Shown piece by piece: positions 40,444 through 47,487 of a stretch of 47,487 nt of DNA (position 1 is its first letter; each line of letters begins with the position of its first letter). The DNA is from Alphaproteobacteria bacterium (GTDB lineage Bacteria; Pseudomonadota; Alphaproteobacteria; Micropepsales; Micropepsaceae), in NCBI GenBank assembly GCA_009693985.1, contig SHWE01000013.1, positions 1 to 47,487 of the forward strand. The letters are read 5' to 3'. The notes below the pieces were generated by a model. The model worked only from the letters and a program-made list of their open reading frames with translations, was not told the DNA's origin and made no database searches. The position numbers and the translations under genes were made by a program.

Positions 40444-41475
40444 ATGACAACGCCCGACGAGAAGCGGTCCGAGCCGGGTTTCATCGGCAAGGTATTGCTT
40501 GTGGCGGTCGTCTTTGTGGGGATGCTGACCGCCTTCCAACTGGCACTGGTGTTCATCATCGCGTTCGGCGGCGTCATCGTCGCGGTGATGCTGAACAGCA
40601 TGACCGAGCCGTTGCAGCGGAACCTGAAACTGCCGCATCACCCGGCGCTGGCGCTGACCACCGTCGGATTGACGCTGATCGCCATCGGCTTCTTCACCGC
40701 CTTCGGCACCCAGGCGGCGGTCCAGTTCAATCAATTGGTGGCGCAATTGCCCCAAGCCTGGGCGGATACGCGCTTCTGGCTGGATTCGGGTCCGGTGGGA
40801 CGCTGGATTCTCTCGCTGGTCGACCGGGCAAGCACGGAAGCCGCCACGACGCTGCTCTCGGCGCTGCCGCTGGCCGGCGGCGTGTTCGGCTGGATCGCCA
40901 ATTTCCTCCTGATCATCGTCATTGGCATCTATCTCGCCGCCGACGGGGATTCCTATGTCGACGGCACGCTCCGGCTGTTGCCACCGTCGCGGCGCAAGCG
41001 CACGCGCGAGATCATGGATGTGGCGGCGGCGAATTTGCGAAAATGGCTGATCGCGATGACGCTCGACATGCTGTTCCTCGGCACGGTGACGGGGGTGGGG
41101 CTGTGGCTGGTCGGCGCGCCCTTCCCCTTCCCGCTCGGCGTGCTGTCCGGCCTGTCGGTGTTCGTGCCCTATATCGGCCCCATCGTGGCCATCGTGCCTG
41201 GGCTGCTGCTGGCGCTCTCGGTCAGTCCCGAGCTCGCCCTCTATGCCGGCATCGTCTACGTCATCGGCCAGCAGCTCGAAGGCAATGTCAGCCTGCCGCT
41301 GCTCCAGGTCTGGACGGTCCATATGCCGCCGGCCCTCAGCCTCCTTGCCATCCTCGCCTTCGGCCTTTTGTTCGGGTTCTGGGGGGTGCTGCTGGCGACC
41401 CCCTTGGCGGTCGTGACCATGACCATCGTCCGCATGGCCTATATCGAGGATTTCCTGGAAAAAAAGCCCCGCTAG
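40444..41475 (+). CDS. AI-2E family transporter (UPF0118/PerM-type permease)
   Basis: A 343-residue membrane protein with eight hydrophobic segments and the family layout: two N-terminal helices, a central amphipathic part (QFNQLVAQLPQAWADTRFWL), the pair GIYLAADGDSY and LRKWLIAMTLDMLFLGTV, and the highly conserved end segments LSVFVPYIGPIVAIVPGLLL and QQLEGNVSLPLLQ. Members of this family move AI-2, Na+/H+ or other cargo; specificity is not predictable. The ATG at 40444 (MTTPDEKRSEPG) is taken; the frame is open upstream to 40303. Its stop codon lies in the loop of a terminator. Confidence 0.87.
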   Translation: MTTPDEKRSEPGFIGKVLLVAVVFVGMLTAFQLALVFIIAFGGVIVAVMLNSMTEPLQRNLKLPHHPALALTTVGLTLIAIGFFTAFGTQAAVQFNQLVAQLPQAWADTRFWLDSGPVGRWILSLVDRASTEAATTLLSALPLAGGVFGWIANFLLIIVIGIYLAADGDSYVDGTLRLLPPSRRKRTREIMDVAAANLRKWLIAMTLDMLFLGTVTGVGLWLVGAPFPFPLGVLSGLSVFVPYIGPIVAIVPGLLLALSVSPELALYAGIVYVIGQQLEGNVSLPLLQVWTVHMPPALSLLAILAFGLLFGFWGVLLATPLAVVTMTIVRMAYIEDFLEKKPR

Positions 41476-41488
41476 CAGGGCTTTATTG
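41462..41488 (+). terminator. Terminator overlapping the AI-2E transporter stop
   Basis: AAAGCCC (41463-41469) pairs with GGGCTTT (41478-41484), followed by ATT. The TAG stop codon (41473-41475) is in the loop. It ends the 34.8-41.5 kb block before rplY. Confidence 0.6.
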
Positions 41489-41571
41489 CCATCGCTTCGC
41501 GCATCCGCTAAAAGCCACGGCCTTCGGCCAAAATGGCCAAAAACCAAGGCCAAAAACGGAAGACGTTCCCC

Positions 41572-42348
41572 ATGCGCCAGATGTTGGACTTCGCCGCCGA
41601 ACCACGCACCCTCACGGGCAAAGGACCGGCCCACCAGCTCCGCCTCAAGGGGCGCATCCCGGGCATCGTCTATGGCGGCAAGGACGCGCCCGTCCAGGTT
41701 CAGGTCGATGAGCGCAATTTCGGCAAGCTCTATAACACCGGTTCGCTGCTTCAGACCCTGATGATGCTCGACATCGGCGGCAAGAAGACCCGCGTGCTGC
41801 CGCGCGCGGTCCAGCTCGATCCCGTCACCGACCGTCCCGTCCATGTCGATTTCATGCGGCTGGAAGTGGGCGCGCGCATCCGTATCGCCATTCCCGCCCG
41901 CTTCAAGGGCCTGGAGAATTCGCCCGGCATCAAGCGCGGCGGCGTGTTGAACATCGTCCGCCACGAGATCGACGTTTATTGCTCGGCCGACAACATTCCC
42001 GAATATCTCGAAAGCGACGTCAGCGAGCTCGACATCGGCGATAGCTTGCACATCTCGCATTTCCATCTGCCTGAAGGCGTGACGCCGGTCATTCGCGGAC
42101 GCGACTTTACCGTTGCTTCGCTGGCGCCGCCGACCACCTTCACCGAAGAGGTCACGACGACCGCCGTGGCCGCCGAAGGCGCCGAGGGCGCTGCTGCCGC
42201 GGAAGGTGCCGAAGGCGCTGCCGCCGCCGCGCCGGGTGCTGCCGGAGCCGCGCCTGCCGCGGGCGCCAAGCCCGCCGCCGGAGGCAAGCCTGCCGCCGGA
42301 GCGGCCGCTGCCGCACCCGCCAAGGGCAAGGGACCCGAGAAGAAATAG
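41572..42348 (+). CDS. rplY: 50S ribosomal protein L25 (long, CTC/TL5 form)
   Basis: A 258-residue L25 that binds 5S rRNA. The N-terminal L25 domain (about 1-95) carries LKGRIPGIVYGG and VDERNFGKLY. A C-terminal domain of the TL5/CTC type follows (EVGARIRIAIPARFKG, VLNIVRHEIDVYCSADNIPE). The last 60 residues are a low-complexity Ala/Gly/Pro/Lys tail with repeated AAEGAEGA units. The ATG at 41572 (MRQMLDFAAEPR) is chosen, and ATG 41581 also fits; the frame is open to 41533. A strong hairpin follows the gene, before pth. Confidence 0.94.
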   Translation: MRQMLDFAAEPRTLTGKGPAHQLRLKGRIPGIVYGGKDAPVQVQVDERNFGKLYNTGSLLQTLMMLDIGGKKTRVLPRAVQLDPVTDRPVHVDFMRLEVGARIRIAIPARFKGLENSPGIKRGGVLNIVRHEIDVYCSADNIPEYLESDVSELDIGDSLHISHFHLPEGVTPVIRGRDFTVASLAPPTTFTEEVTTTAVAAEGAEGAAAAEGAEGAAAAAPGAAGAAPAAGAKPAAGGKPAAGAAAAAPAKGKGPEKK

Positions 42349-42370
42349 TCCGGGAATTCGCCGAATCGGA

Positions 42371-42408
42371 AAAGGCGGAAATCAGAAACAGATTTCCGCC
42401 TTTCCTAT
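42371..42408 (+). terminator. Strong hairpin between rplY and pth
   Basis: A 13-bp perfect stem, AAAGGCGGAAATC (42371-42383) with GATTTCCGCCTTT (42391-42403), closes on AGAAACA and is followed by CCTATTT. The length and symmetry suggest a terminator or attenuator after rplY. Pth starts 20 bases later, so pth probably needs its own promoter or read-through. Confidence 0.7.
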
Positions 42409-42427
42409 TTCTGCTATCTGACTTGCG

Positions 42428-43057
42428 ATGACCGATACGCCCCTCCTCATCGCCGGGCTCGGCAACCCCGGCGAGAAATATGCGCGCCATCGCCACAATG
42501 TCGGCTTCATGGCGGTGGACGCGATTGCCGAGCGCCACAAATTCTTGGCGTTCCGGCCGCGCTATCAAGGGCTCATGGCCGAAGGCGTCCTAAACGGGCG
42601 GAAAGTCTATCTCTTGAAGCCGATGACCTTCATGAATGTCAGCGGGCAATCGGTGGGTTCGGCGGCGCGCTATCTGAAGCTCCCGCTGGCGGCGGTCGCC
42701 GTCATCCACGACGAACTCGATCTCGCGCCGGGAAAATTGCGGGTGAAGACCGGCGGCGGCGATGCCGGCCATAATGGCGCGCGCTCGATCACGGCCTCGC
42801 TCGGGGCCGATTACAAGCGGGTGCGCATCGGTGTCGGCCATCCCGGCACGCCCGAGGCCGTGCATAGTTACGTGCTGCACGATTTCTCGAAGGCCGATCG
42901 CGAATGGCTGGTGCCGCTGATCGATGCCATCGCCGACGCCGCGCCGTTTCTGGCCGCGGGCGACGATCCCGGATTCATGAATCGCGTGGCCGTTCTGGTG
43001 AAACCGCCGAAGCCGCCTAAATCGAAACCGGAAGAGAAAAAACCAGATGGGATTTAA
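42428..43057 (+). CDS. pth: Peptidyl-tRNA hydrolase
   Basis: A 209-residue enzyme that frees tRNA from stalled peptidyl-tRNA. The conserved N-terminal GLGNPGEKYA and the catalytic histidine H23 (RHRHNVGFM) are intact, as are KPMTFMNVSG, VIHDELDL and GGGDAGHNGARSI. The C-terminus is a Pro/Lys tail (KPPKPPKSKPEEKKP) longer than in E. coli. It overlaps the ychF start by 11 bases, so the two are cotranslated. Confidence 0.95.
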   Translation: MTDTPLLIAGLGNPGEKYARHRHNVGFMAVDAIAERHKFLAFRPRYQGLMAEGVLNGRKVYLLKPMTFMNVSGQSVGSAARYLKLPLAAVAVIHDELDLAPGKLRVKTGGGDAGHNGARSITASLGADYKRVRIGVGHPGTPEAVHSYVLHDFSKADREWLVPLIDAIADAAPFLAAGDDPGFMNRVAVLVKPPKPPKSKPEEKKPDGI

Positions 43058-44144
43058 GTGCGGCATTGTCGGCCTGCCGAATGTGGGAAAATCGACGCTG
43101 TTCAACGCGGTCACGCAGACGGCAGCGGCGCAAGCGGCGAACTATCCGTTCTGCACGATCGAGCCCAATGTCGGCGACGTAGCGGTGCCCGATGCGCGCC
43201 TCGATACGCTTTCCAAAATCGGCAAATCGGCGCAGATCCTTCCGACCCGTATCACCTTCGTCGACATCGCCGGGCTGGTGCGCGGCGCGTCCAAAGGCGA
43301 GGGTCTCGGCAATCAGTTCCTCGCCAATATCCGCGAGGTCGATGCCATCGCGCACGTGCTGCGTTGTTTCGAGGATGGCGACGTCGTGCATGTCGAGGGG
43401 CGCATCGATCCGGTCGCGGATGCCGAAACGGTCGAGACCGAATTGATGCTGGCCGACCTCGATAGTCTGGAAAAGCGCATCGTGCCGCTGGAGAAAAAAG
43501 CCAAGACCGGCGAGAAGGAAGCCGTCGCGCAATATAATCTGATGATGAAGGCCGTGACCCTGCTGCGCGACGGCAAGCCCGCGCGCGCCGCCGACCTGAC
43601 GCCCGAGGAGCGCGAGCCCTATCGGCAGCTTGGTCTCTTGACGGAAAAGCCCGTTCTCTATGTCTGCAATGTCGATGAAGCCTCGGCGGCCACCGGCAAT
43701 GCGCAGTCGGCGCGTGTCGCCGAGATGGCCAAGCGCCAGCGCGCGGGCTCCATCGCGATCTCAGCGCGTATCGAAGAGGAGCTGGCGCAATTGGCGCCCG
43801 CCGACCGCGCCGAATATCTCGCGAGCCTCGGTTTGAGCGAACCGGGCCTCGACCGTCTGATCCGCACCGGTTACGAGCTTCTCGGCCTCATCACCTTCTT
43901 CACCGTGGGGCCGAAAGAAACACGCGCCTGGACGGTGAAGCGCGGCGCACGCGCGCCGCAAGGCGCCGGCGTCATCCACACCGATTTCGAAGAAGGCTTC
44001 ATCCGCGCCGAGACCATCGCCTATGAGGATTATGTGAAGTTCAACGGCGAAGCGGGGGCGCGCGACGGCGGAAAATTCCGGCTGGAAGGCAAGGAATATG
44101 TGGTGCAGGACGGCGACGTCCTGCATTTTCGGTTCAATGTGTGA
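43047..44144 (+). CDS. ychF: Ribosome-binding ATPase YchF (OLA1)
   Basis: A 365-residue OBG-family P-loop protein that prefers ATP and binds ribosomes; E. coli YchF is linked to stress and iron response. P-loop: GLPNVGKST. Switch region: [19 protein letters not shown]. The G4 position holds NVDE in place of NKxD, as usual for ATP-preferring members. A coiled-coil insert and the C-terminal TGS domain ([17 protein letters not shown]) are complete. Its stop codon shares a base with the start of the next gene. Confidence 0.96.
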   Translation: MGFKCGIVGLPNVGKSTLFNAVTQTAAAQAANYPFCTIEPNVGDVAVPDARLDTLSKIGKSAQILPTRITFVDIAGLVRGASKGEGLGNQFLANIREVDAIAHVLRCFEDGDVVHVEGRIDPVADAETVETELMLADLDSLEKRIVPLEKKAKTGEKEAVAQYNLMMKAVTLLRDGKPARAADLTPEEREPYRQLGLLTEKPVLYVCNVDEASAATGNAQSARVAEMAKRQRAGSIAISARIEEELAQLAPADRAEYLASLGLSEPGLDRLIRTGYELLGLITFFTVGPKETRAWTVKRGARAPQGAGVIHTDFEEGFIRAETIAYEDYVKFNGEAGARDGGKFRLEGKEYVVQDGDVLHFRFNV

Positions 44145-44590
44145 TGGCTGATCTTCTTCACTTCGAGGATTTTGCCGAAGGCCAGGTCTACGACCTCGGC
44201 ACGCACAGGATCGAAGCCGAAGAGATCATCGCCTATGCGCGCGAATTCGATCCGCAGCCGCAGCATCTCGATGCCGAAGCGGCGAAAAGCTCGCTGCTCG
44301 GCGGGCTGGCGGCGAGCGGCTGGCAGCTCTGCGCGCTCGCCATGCGGATGATCGTCGATGGGCTGCTGCATCGCGCGGACAGCCAGGGCTCGCCGGGCGT
44401 CGACGAAGTGCAGTGGCGCCGGCCCGTGCTGGCGGGCGACGCGCTGCATTTGACCGGAAAGGTGCTGGGCGTGCGGGCCTCCTCGAAATCAGACCGCGGC
44501 TTCGTCAAATTCCGCTTCGAGATGCACCGCGCGGGCCAGATGGTGATGATGTTCGAAAGCGCGATAATCATCGGCCGGCGGAGCAGCTGA
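44144..44590 (+). CDS. MaoC-like hydratase (paralog 1)
   Basis: A 148-residue hot-dog-fold protein of the MaoC/R-hydratase family, usually acting on acyl-CoA thioesters. The active-site motif region is YAREFDPQPQHLDAEAA, with Asp and His in the positions of the hydratase-2 D-x-x-x-x-H motif. GLAASGWQLCALAMRM forms the central helix. The ATG at 44144 overlaps the ychF stop. The pairing with ychF and a second MaoC gene is conserved in Alphaproteobacteria. The substrate is unknown. Confidence 0.87.
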   Translation: MADLLHFEDFAEGQVYDLGTHRIEAEEIIAYAREFDPQPQHLDAEAAKSSLLGGLAASGWQLCALAMRMIVDGLLHRADSQGSPGVDEVQWRRPVLAGDALHLTGKVLGVRASSKSDRGFVKFRFEMHRAGQMVMMFESAIIIGRRSS

Positions 44591-44591
44591 G

Positions 44592-45056
44592 ATGTGGTTC
44601 GAGGACATTCCGCTCCATGTGAAGACGGTGCTGGGCTCCTACACATTCACCGAGGAGAACATCCTCGCCTTCGCGCGGATCTACGATCCGCAGCCTTTCC
44701 ACATCGACAAAGAGGCCGCCGCGCATTCGCCCTATGGCGGCATCATCGCCAGCGGCTGGCACACTGCGGCCGTATGGATGAAGCTGACGATCGCGCACCG
44801 CCGTGCGGCAGTCGAAGCGGGCGCAGCAGCGACGCAGGACAATTACGTCTCGCCCGGCGTGCGCGATTTGCGCTGGCACCGTCCGGTGCGGCCCGGCACG
44901 ACGCTGATCTATACCAACGAAACCAGCGCGAAGCTCGATTGGCCGTCGCGTCCGACATTCGGATTGCTGGAAGGCACCAACGAAGCGCGCGATGCGGAGG
45001 GGGCGCTCTATTACAGCTTCGTCAATCGCGTGCTGATCGCAAGAAGACCGAAGTAA
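44592..45056 (+). CDS. MaoC-like hydratase (paralog 2)
   Basis: A 154-residue second MaoC-type hot-dog protein, starting one base after the stop of the first. The active-site segment is FARIYDPQPFHIDKEAA and the central helix GGIIASGWHTAAVWMKL. RWHRPVRPGTTL is the overhang strand. Two paralogs in tandem suggest a heterodimer or double-hot-dog-like assembly, as seen in other MaoC pairs; this is inference from arrangement. Confidence 0.87.
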   Translation: MWFEDIPLHVKTVLGSYTFTEENILAFARIYDPQPFHIDKEAAAHSPYGGIIASGWHTAAVWMKLTIAHRRAAVEAGAAATQDNYVSPGVRDLRWHRPVRPGTTLIYTNETSAKLDWPSRPTFGLLEGTNEARDAEGALYYSFVNRVLIARRPK

Positions 45057-45064
45057 GGATTCAC

Positions 45065-45134
45065 CCCTCACCCGGCGCGCGAGTGGCGCACGAATGTGCG
45101 CCGCGCACCGCCCTCTCCCTCAAGGGGAGAGGGG
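45065..45134. repeat. Dispersed GC-rich intergenic repeat, copy 3
   Basis: CCCTCACCCGGC opens the element. The middle has the palindrome GCGCAC-GAAT-GTGCGC. The end is CCCTCTCCC-TCAA-GGGGAGAGGGG. It lies between two convergent genes and could act as a bidirectional terminator, although no T-run follows. Confidence 0.7.
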
Positions 45135-45141
45135 AATTACT

Positions 45142-45645
45142 TCACTCGAACTGGATGTCCATCTTGTCGTCGCGCCGGCGCTTCGGCCCTTCATAATCCA
45201 TTTTCTTGCCGCGGCGGTCGGGGCCGGCAAAACCCGGGGCTCTTACAAATCGCCGCGGACGCTCGATGACTTCGACGAGACGCACATAGAGGTCGCGCGC
45301 GGTCACCGGCTTGCACAGGGTTTCGCTCACGCCCGCATCGCGCGCCATCTCGACGTAGCGCCGTTCGGTGTGGCCCGTGACCATGATGATCGGGACCCAG
45401 GCGAGGGGCGAATTGAGCTTGCGGATGCTCTTGGCGAAGGCGACGCCATCGACCGGCTTCATCGAATAATCGGTGACCACGAAGTCCGGGTTGACCTCGG
45501 CCATCTTCTTTATGCCTTCGTTGCCGTCATTCGCCTCTTCGATGCGCGTGACGCCAAACGCCTCCAGCATGGTGCGCAGCAGCGCACGCATGTTCTTGTT
45601 GTCGTCGATGATGACGACCCTCACACTGGAGAAAGACCTGCCCAT
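45142..45645 (-). CDS. Single-domain response regulator with DRR-type tail
   Basis: A 167-residue CheY-like protein without an output domain. The receiver has the acidic pair in VVIIDDNKNM, phospho-acceptor D59 (FVVTDYSMKPVDG), Thr in IIMVTGHTE and Lys in TLCKPVTARDL. The C-terminal 40 residues are basic and aromatic (GFAGPDRRGKKMDYEGPKRRR), a tail found on some alphaproteobacterial lone receivers and possibly a protein- or membrane-binding segment. There is no kinase nearby. The ATG at 45645 (MGRSFSSVR) fits; the frame is open to 45717. Confidence 0.85.
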   Translation of the reverse strand: MGRSFSSVRVVIIDDNKNMRALLRTMLEAFGVTRIEEANDGNEGIKKMAEVNPDFVVTDYSMKPVDGVAFAKSIRKLNSPLAWVPIIMVTGHTERRYVEMARDAGVSETLCKPVTARDLYVRLVEVIERPRRFVRAPGFAGPDRRGKKMDYEGPKRRRDDKMDIQFE

Positions 45646-45722
45646 GGGCCGCTCCCGGTCGCTCGCATCTTCCCGGGAATTTGCAAATGCGCGGTTAATT
45701 TGGCCCCCGCGGAGCACCCAAA

Positions 45723-47487
45723 TTAACGCAAGGAGGCCTCGATATTGCCGCCGTCGACGGTGATGATCGCGGCCGTCGTTTTGCGGGCAAGGCTAAGGAA
45801 AACAAAGGCATCCGCGACGTCTTCGGCGGTGACCTCGCGCTTCAGGAGGTTGCCGCTCATATAGTCGGTTTCGGAAATTCCGCGCGCCGCCGACCGCGCC
45901 TTAACCATTTCGCCGGTCAGGAGCCCGGTGCGGATGCGGTCGGCATTGACCGCATTGGCACGGATGCCGTCCTTGCCGTAATCGAGCGCATATTGCTTGG
46001 TGAGGAACAGGGCTGCCGCTTTGGGCAGGCCATAGGGACCGAAATCTTTGCCCGGATTCACCGCCTGCTTGGAGGTGTTGAAGAGCAAGCATCCGCCGGT
46101 GCCTTGCGCCAGCATGATGCGCACCGCGTTCTGCGCCACGGTCTGATGGGCGAAGAAATTGAGCTCGAAGGATTGGCGCAAAATCGCGTCGTCGACCTCG
46201 CCAATGCGGCCCTGCCAGGCGGCGCCCGCATTGGAGACGACGATATCGACGCCGCCGAAACGTTCCGCCACCGCATCGAAGGCACGTTTAACATCGTCGG
46301 GCTTGGTGACGTCGCAAGCCAAGCCCAGCGCGCGGCCGCCGATCTCCTTGGCGATTCGCGCGGCCGCATCGCCGTCGCGGTCGAGCACGGCGATCTCGGC
46401 GCCTTCGCGCGCGAAGGCTTTGGCGGTGGCAGCCCCTATGCCGGAGCCACCGCCGGTGACAAGCGCCACCTGGCGGGCGAGTTTCTTCTCCGCGCCCTTG
46501 CCGAGCTTGGCCTGTTCCAGCGACCAATACTCGACGTCGAACTGATCGGCTTCGGAGATCGGTTGGTAGCGGCTCATGCTTTCGGCGGCAATGATGACAT
46601 CGACGGTGTTCTCGGCGATGTCGGCGGCGATGGACGCATCCTTCGCCGAGGCGCCGAGGCCGAAGAGACCGATTCCCGGCACCAGCACGACGCGGGGAAG
46701 CGGATCGAGCTCTTTCTTGACATTGTTCAGCCGCGCATTGTTGCGGGCGAAATAGGAATGATAGTCGGCGACAAAGCGCGCCACCGCTTCACGCACGGCG
46801 GTCTTCCATTGGCCAAGCTTGCCGGCTTCCGGCGCGGGCACCACCAGCGGCCAGTTCTTGGTGCGGATCGTATGGTCGGGCGTCGCTACGCCTTGCTGCG
46901 AATAGCGCGCGGCCTCGGCGCCGTTCACGTAAGAGAGTATTTTTTCATTGCCGCGGAAACAGAGGATCTGGCGCTTGGCGTTGCCTTCGCTCGCATCGTT
47001 GGAGAGCGCGACGGCGCCGCGCAAGATCGGTGCGATGTCGGCGACCGAGGCAAGCGCGGAGGGCAGTTTTCCTTGCGCGATCCTCTTGGTGCCTTGCGCC
47101 AAGCGGTTTTCCGCCAGGGTCACCATCTCGATCATCAACTCGTAGGCGGTGCGGGCATCTTCGGCGAAGGTGAAGATGCCGTGGCGCAGCAGGATCAGCC
47201 CCTCGACCTTCGGATTGGCGGCGTAGATTTCGGCGACGCTTTTGGCGAGCGCGAAACCCGGAATCGTATAGGGCACATAGGCCATGCGGGCGCCGAAGGT
47301 CTCGCGCGCCAGTTTTTCGCCGTCGGGCTGGTCGGTAAGCGCCAGAACCGCGGTCGAATGGGTGTGATCGACGAATTTGTGCGGCAGGAAGGCGTGCAGC
47401 AGCGTCTCGACCGAAGGATTGGGCGCGGCGGAATCCAACAGATGGATGCGCTGGTAATTGACCATGTCCTCGTCGGACAGGGTGGGC
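45723..47487 (-). CDS. Fused rhamnulose-1-phosphate aldolase/short-chain dehydrogenase, 5' end outside window
   Basis: This gene runs off the right edge; its frame is open to base 47486, so about 100 N-terminal residues are missing. The class II aldolase part (zinc histidines in HKFVDHTHST and ILLRHGIFTF) cleaves L-rhamnulose-1-phosphate to DHAP and L-lactaldehyde. The C-terminal SDR domain (VTGGGSGIGAATA, SNAG, the YGLPK catalytic motif, TVDGGN) should oxidise or reduce the lactaldehyde. The fusion is the RhaD-type bifunctional enzyme of bacterial rhamnose use. Other rhamnose genes would lie beyond the edge. Confidence 0.9.
   Translation of the reverse strand, partial: PTLSDEDMVNYQRIHLLDSAAPNPSVETLLHAFLPHKFVDHTHSTAVLALTDQPDGEKLARETFGARMAYVPYTIPGFALAKSVAEIYAANPKVEGLILLRHGIFTFAEDARTAYELMIEMVTLAENRLAQGTKRIAQGKLPSALASVADIAPILRGAVALSNDASEGNAKRQILCFRGNEKILSYVNGAEAARYSQQGVATPDHTIRTKNWPLVVPAPEAGKLGQWKTAVREAVARFVADYHSYFARNNARLNNVKKELDPLPRVVLVPGIGLFGLGASAKDASIAADIAENTVDVIIAAESMSRYQPISEADQFDVEYWSLEQAKLGKGAEKKLARQVALVTGGGSGIGAATAKAFAREGAEIAVLDRDGDAAARIAKEIGGRALGLACDVTKPDDVKRAFDAVAERFGGVDIVVSNAGAAWQGRIGEVDDAILRQSFELNFFAHQTVAQNAVRIMLAQGTGGCLLFNTSKQAVNPGKDFGPYGLPKAAALFLTKQYALDYGKDGIRANAVNADRIRTGLLTGEMVKARSAARGISETDYMSGNLLKREVTAEDVADAFVFLSLARKTTAAIITVDGGNIEASLR

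Noticed and set aside
1-47487. tRNA, rRNA, tmRNA genes and CRISPR arrays
   Set aside because: No cloverleaf with T-arm GTTCRANNC and acceptor pairing, no rRNA-like stretch, and no regularly spaced direct repeats were seen by eye.

Overview
The window is a gene-dense, high-GC chromosomal segment from an alphaproteobacterium. The lineage call rests on family content and gene order. It carries an EipA/DUF1134 envelope protein, the overlapping pgsA-moaD-moaE set, ubiK-ybjN-proC, lgt-midA-pgeF-prs and rplY-pth-ychF-maoC-maoC, all arrangements known from Alphaproteobacteria. A soil or acid-adapted lineage (for example a Rhizomicrobium-like group) is possible but is only a guess. No rRNA, tRNA, CRISPR array, transposase or integrase was seen.

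Layout. 1-5.9 kb: a diheme cytochrome cut by the left edge, a TauD-type dioxygenase, secF without secD, an ExoD-like protein, an unknown membrane protein, eipA, a small membrane protein and a glutathione peroxidase. 6-13.8 kb: an accessory-looking stretch with tiny proteins, a dispersed GC-rich repeat, an exported LVIVD-repeat protein, a secreted jelly-roll-like protein, phoH, a gamma carbonic anhydrase, several small exported proteins and a cold-shock gene. Three genes here are broken by amber codons or a frameshift. 13.8-30.9 kb: mostly housekeeping, with a GST, cutA, trpS, glnD, an SDR with folB, a persulfide dioxygenase-rhodanese fusion, uvrC, an MFS carrier, pgsA-moaD-moaE, ilvE, an OmpR/EnvZ-type pair, proC, ybjN and ubiK. 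31.0-34.8 kb: the lgt-midA-pgeF-prs operon, with prs frameshifted as sequenced. 34.8-41.5 kb: a 6.7-kb block between prs and rplY, which are often close in this class. It encodes a small exported cytochrome c, a four-helix membrane pair, a large exported protein joining a carboxypeptidase-regulatory domain, one heme c site and a Vgb-like propeller, an exported metallo-beta-lactamase-fold enzyme and an AI-2E-type permease. 41.5-45.1 kb: rplY-pth-ychF and two MaoC hydratases. 45.1-47.5 kb: a lone receiver protein and the C-terminal part of a fused rhamnulose-1-phosphate aldolase/dehydrogenase.

Functional reading. Most of the window is conserved core: translation, nitrogen sensing, DNA repair, lipoprotein and phospholipid synthesis, molybdopterin and folate synthesis. 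The parts that look novel are the 34.8-41.5 kb exported redox block and the 6-13 kb patch of small exported and broken genes. Six reading-frame defects occur in 47 kb, one of them in prs, which is normally essential. Some of them, especially those in homopolymer runs, are therefore probably sequence errors, and they should be checked against reads before being treated as real gene decay.
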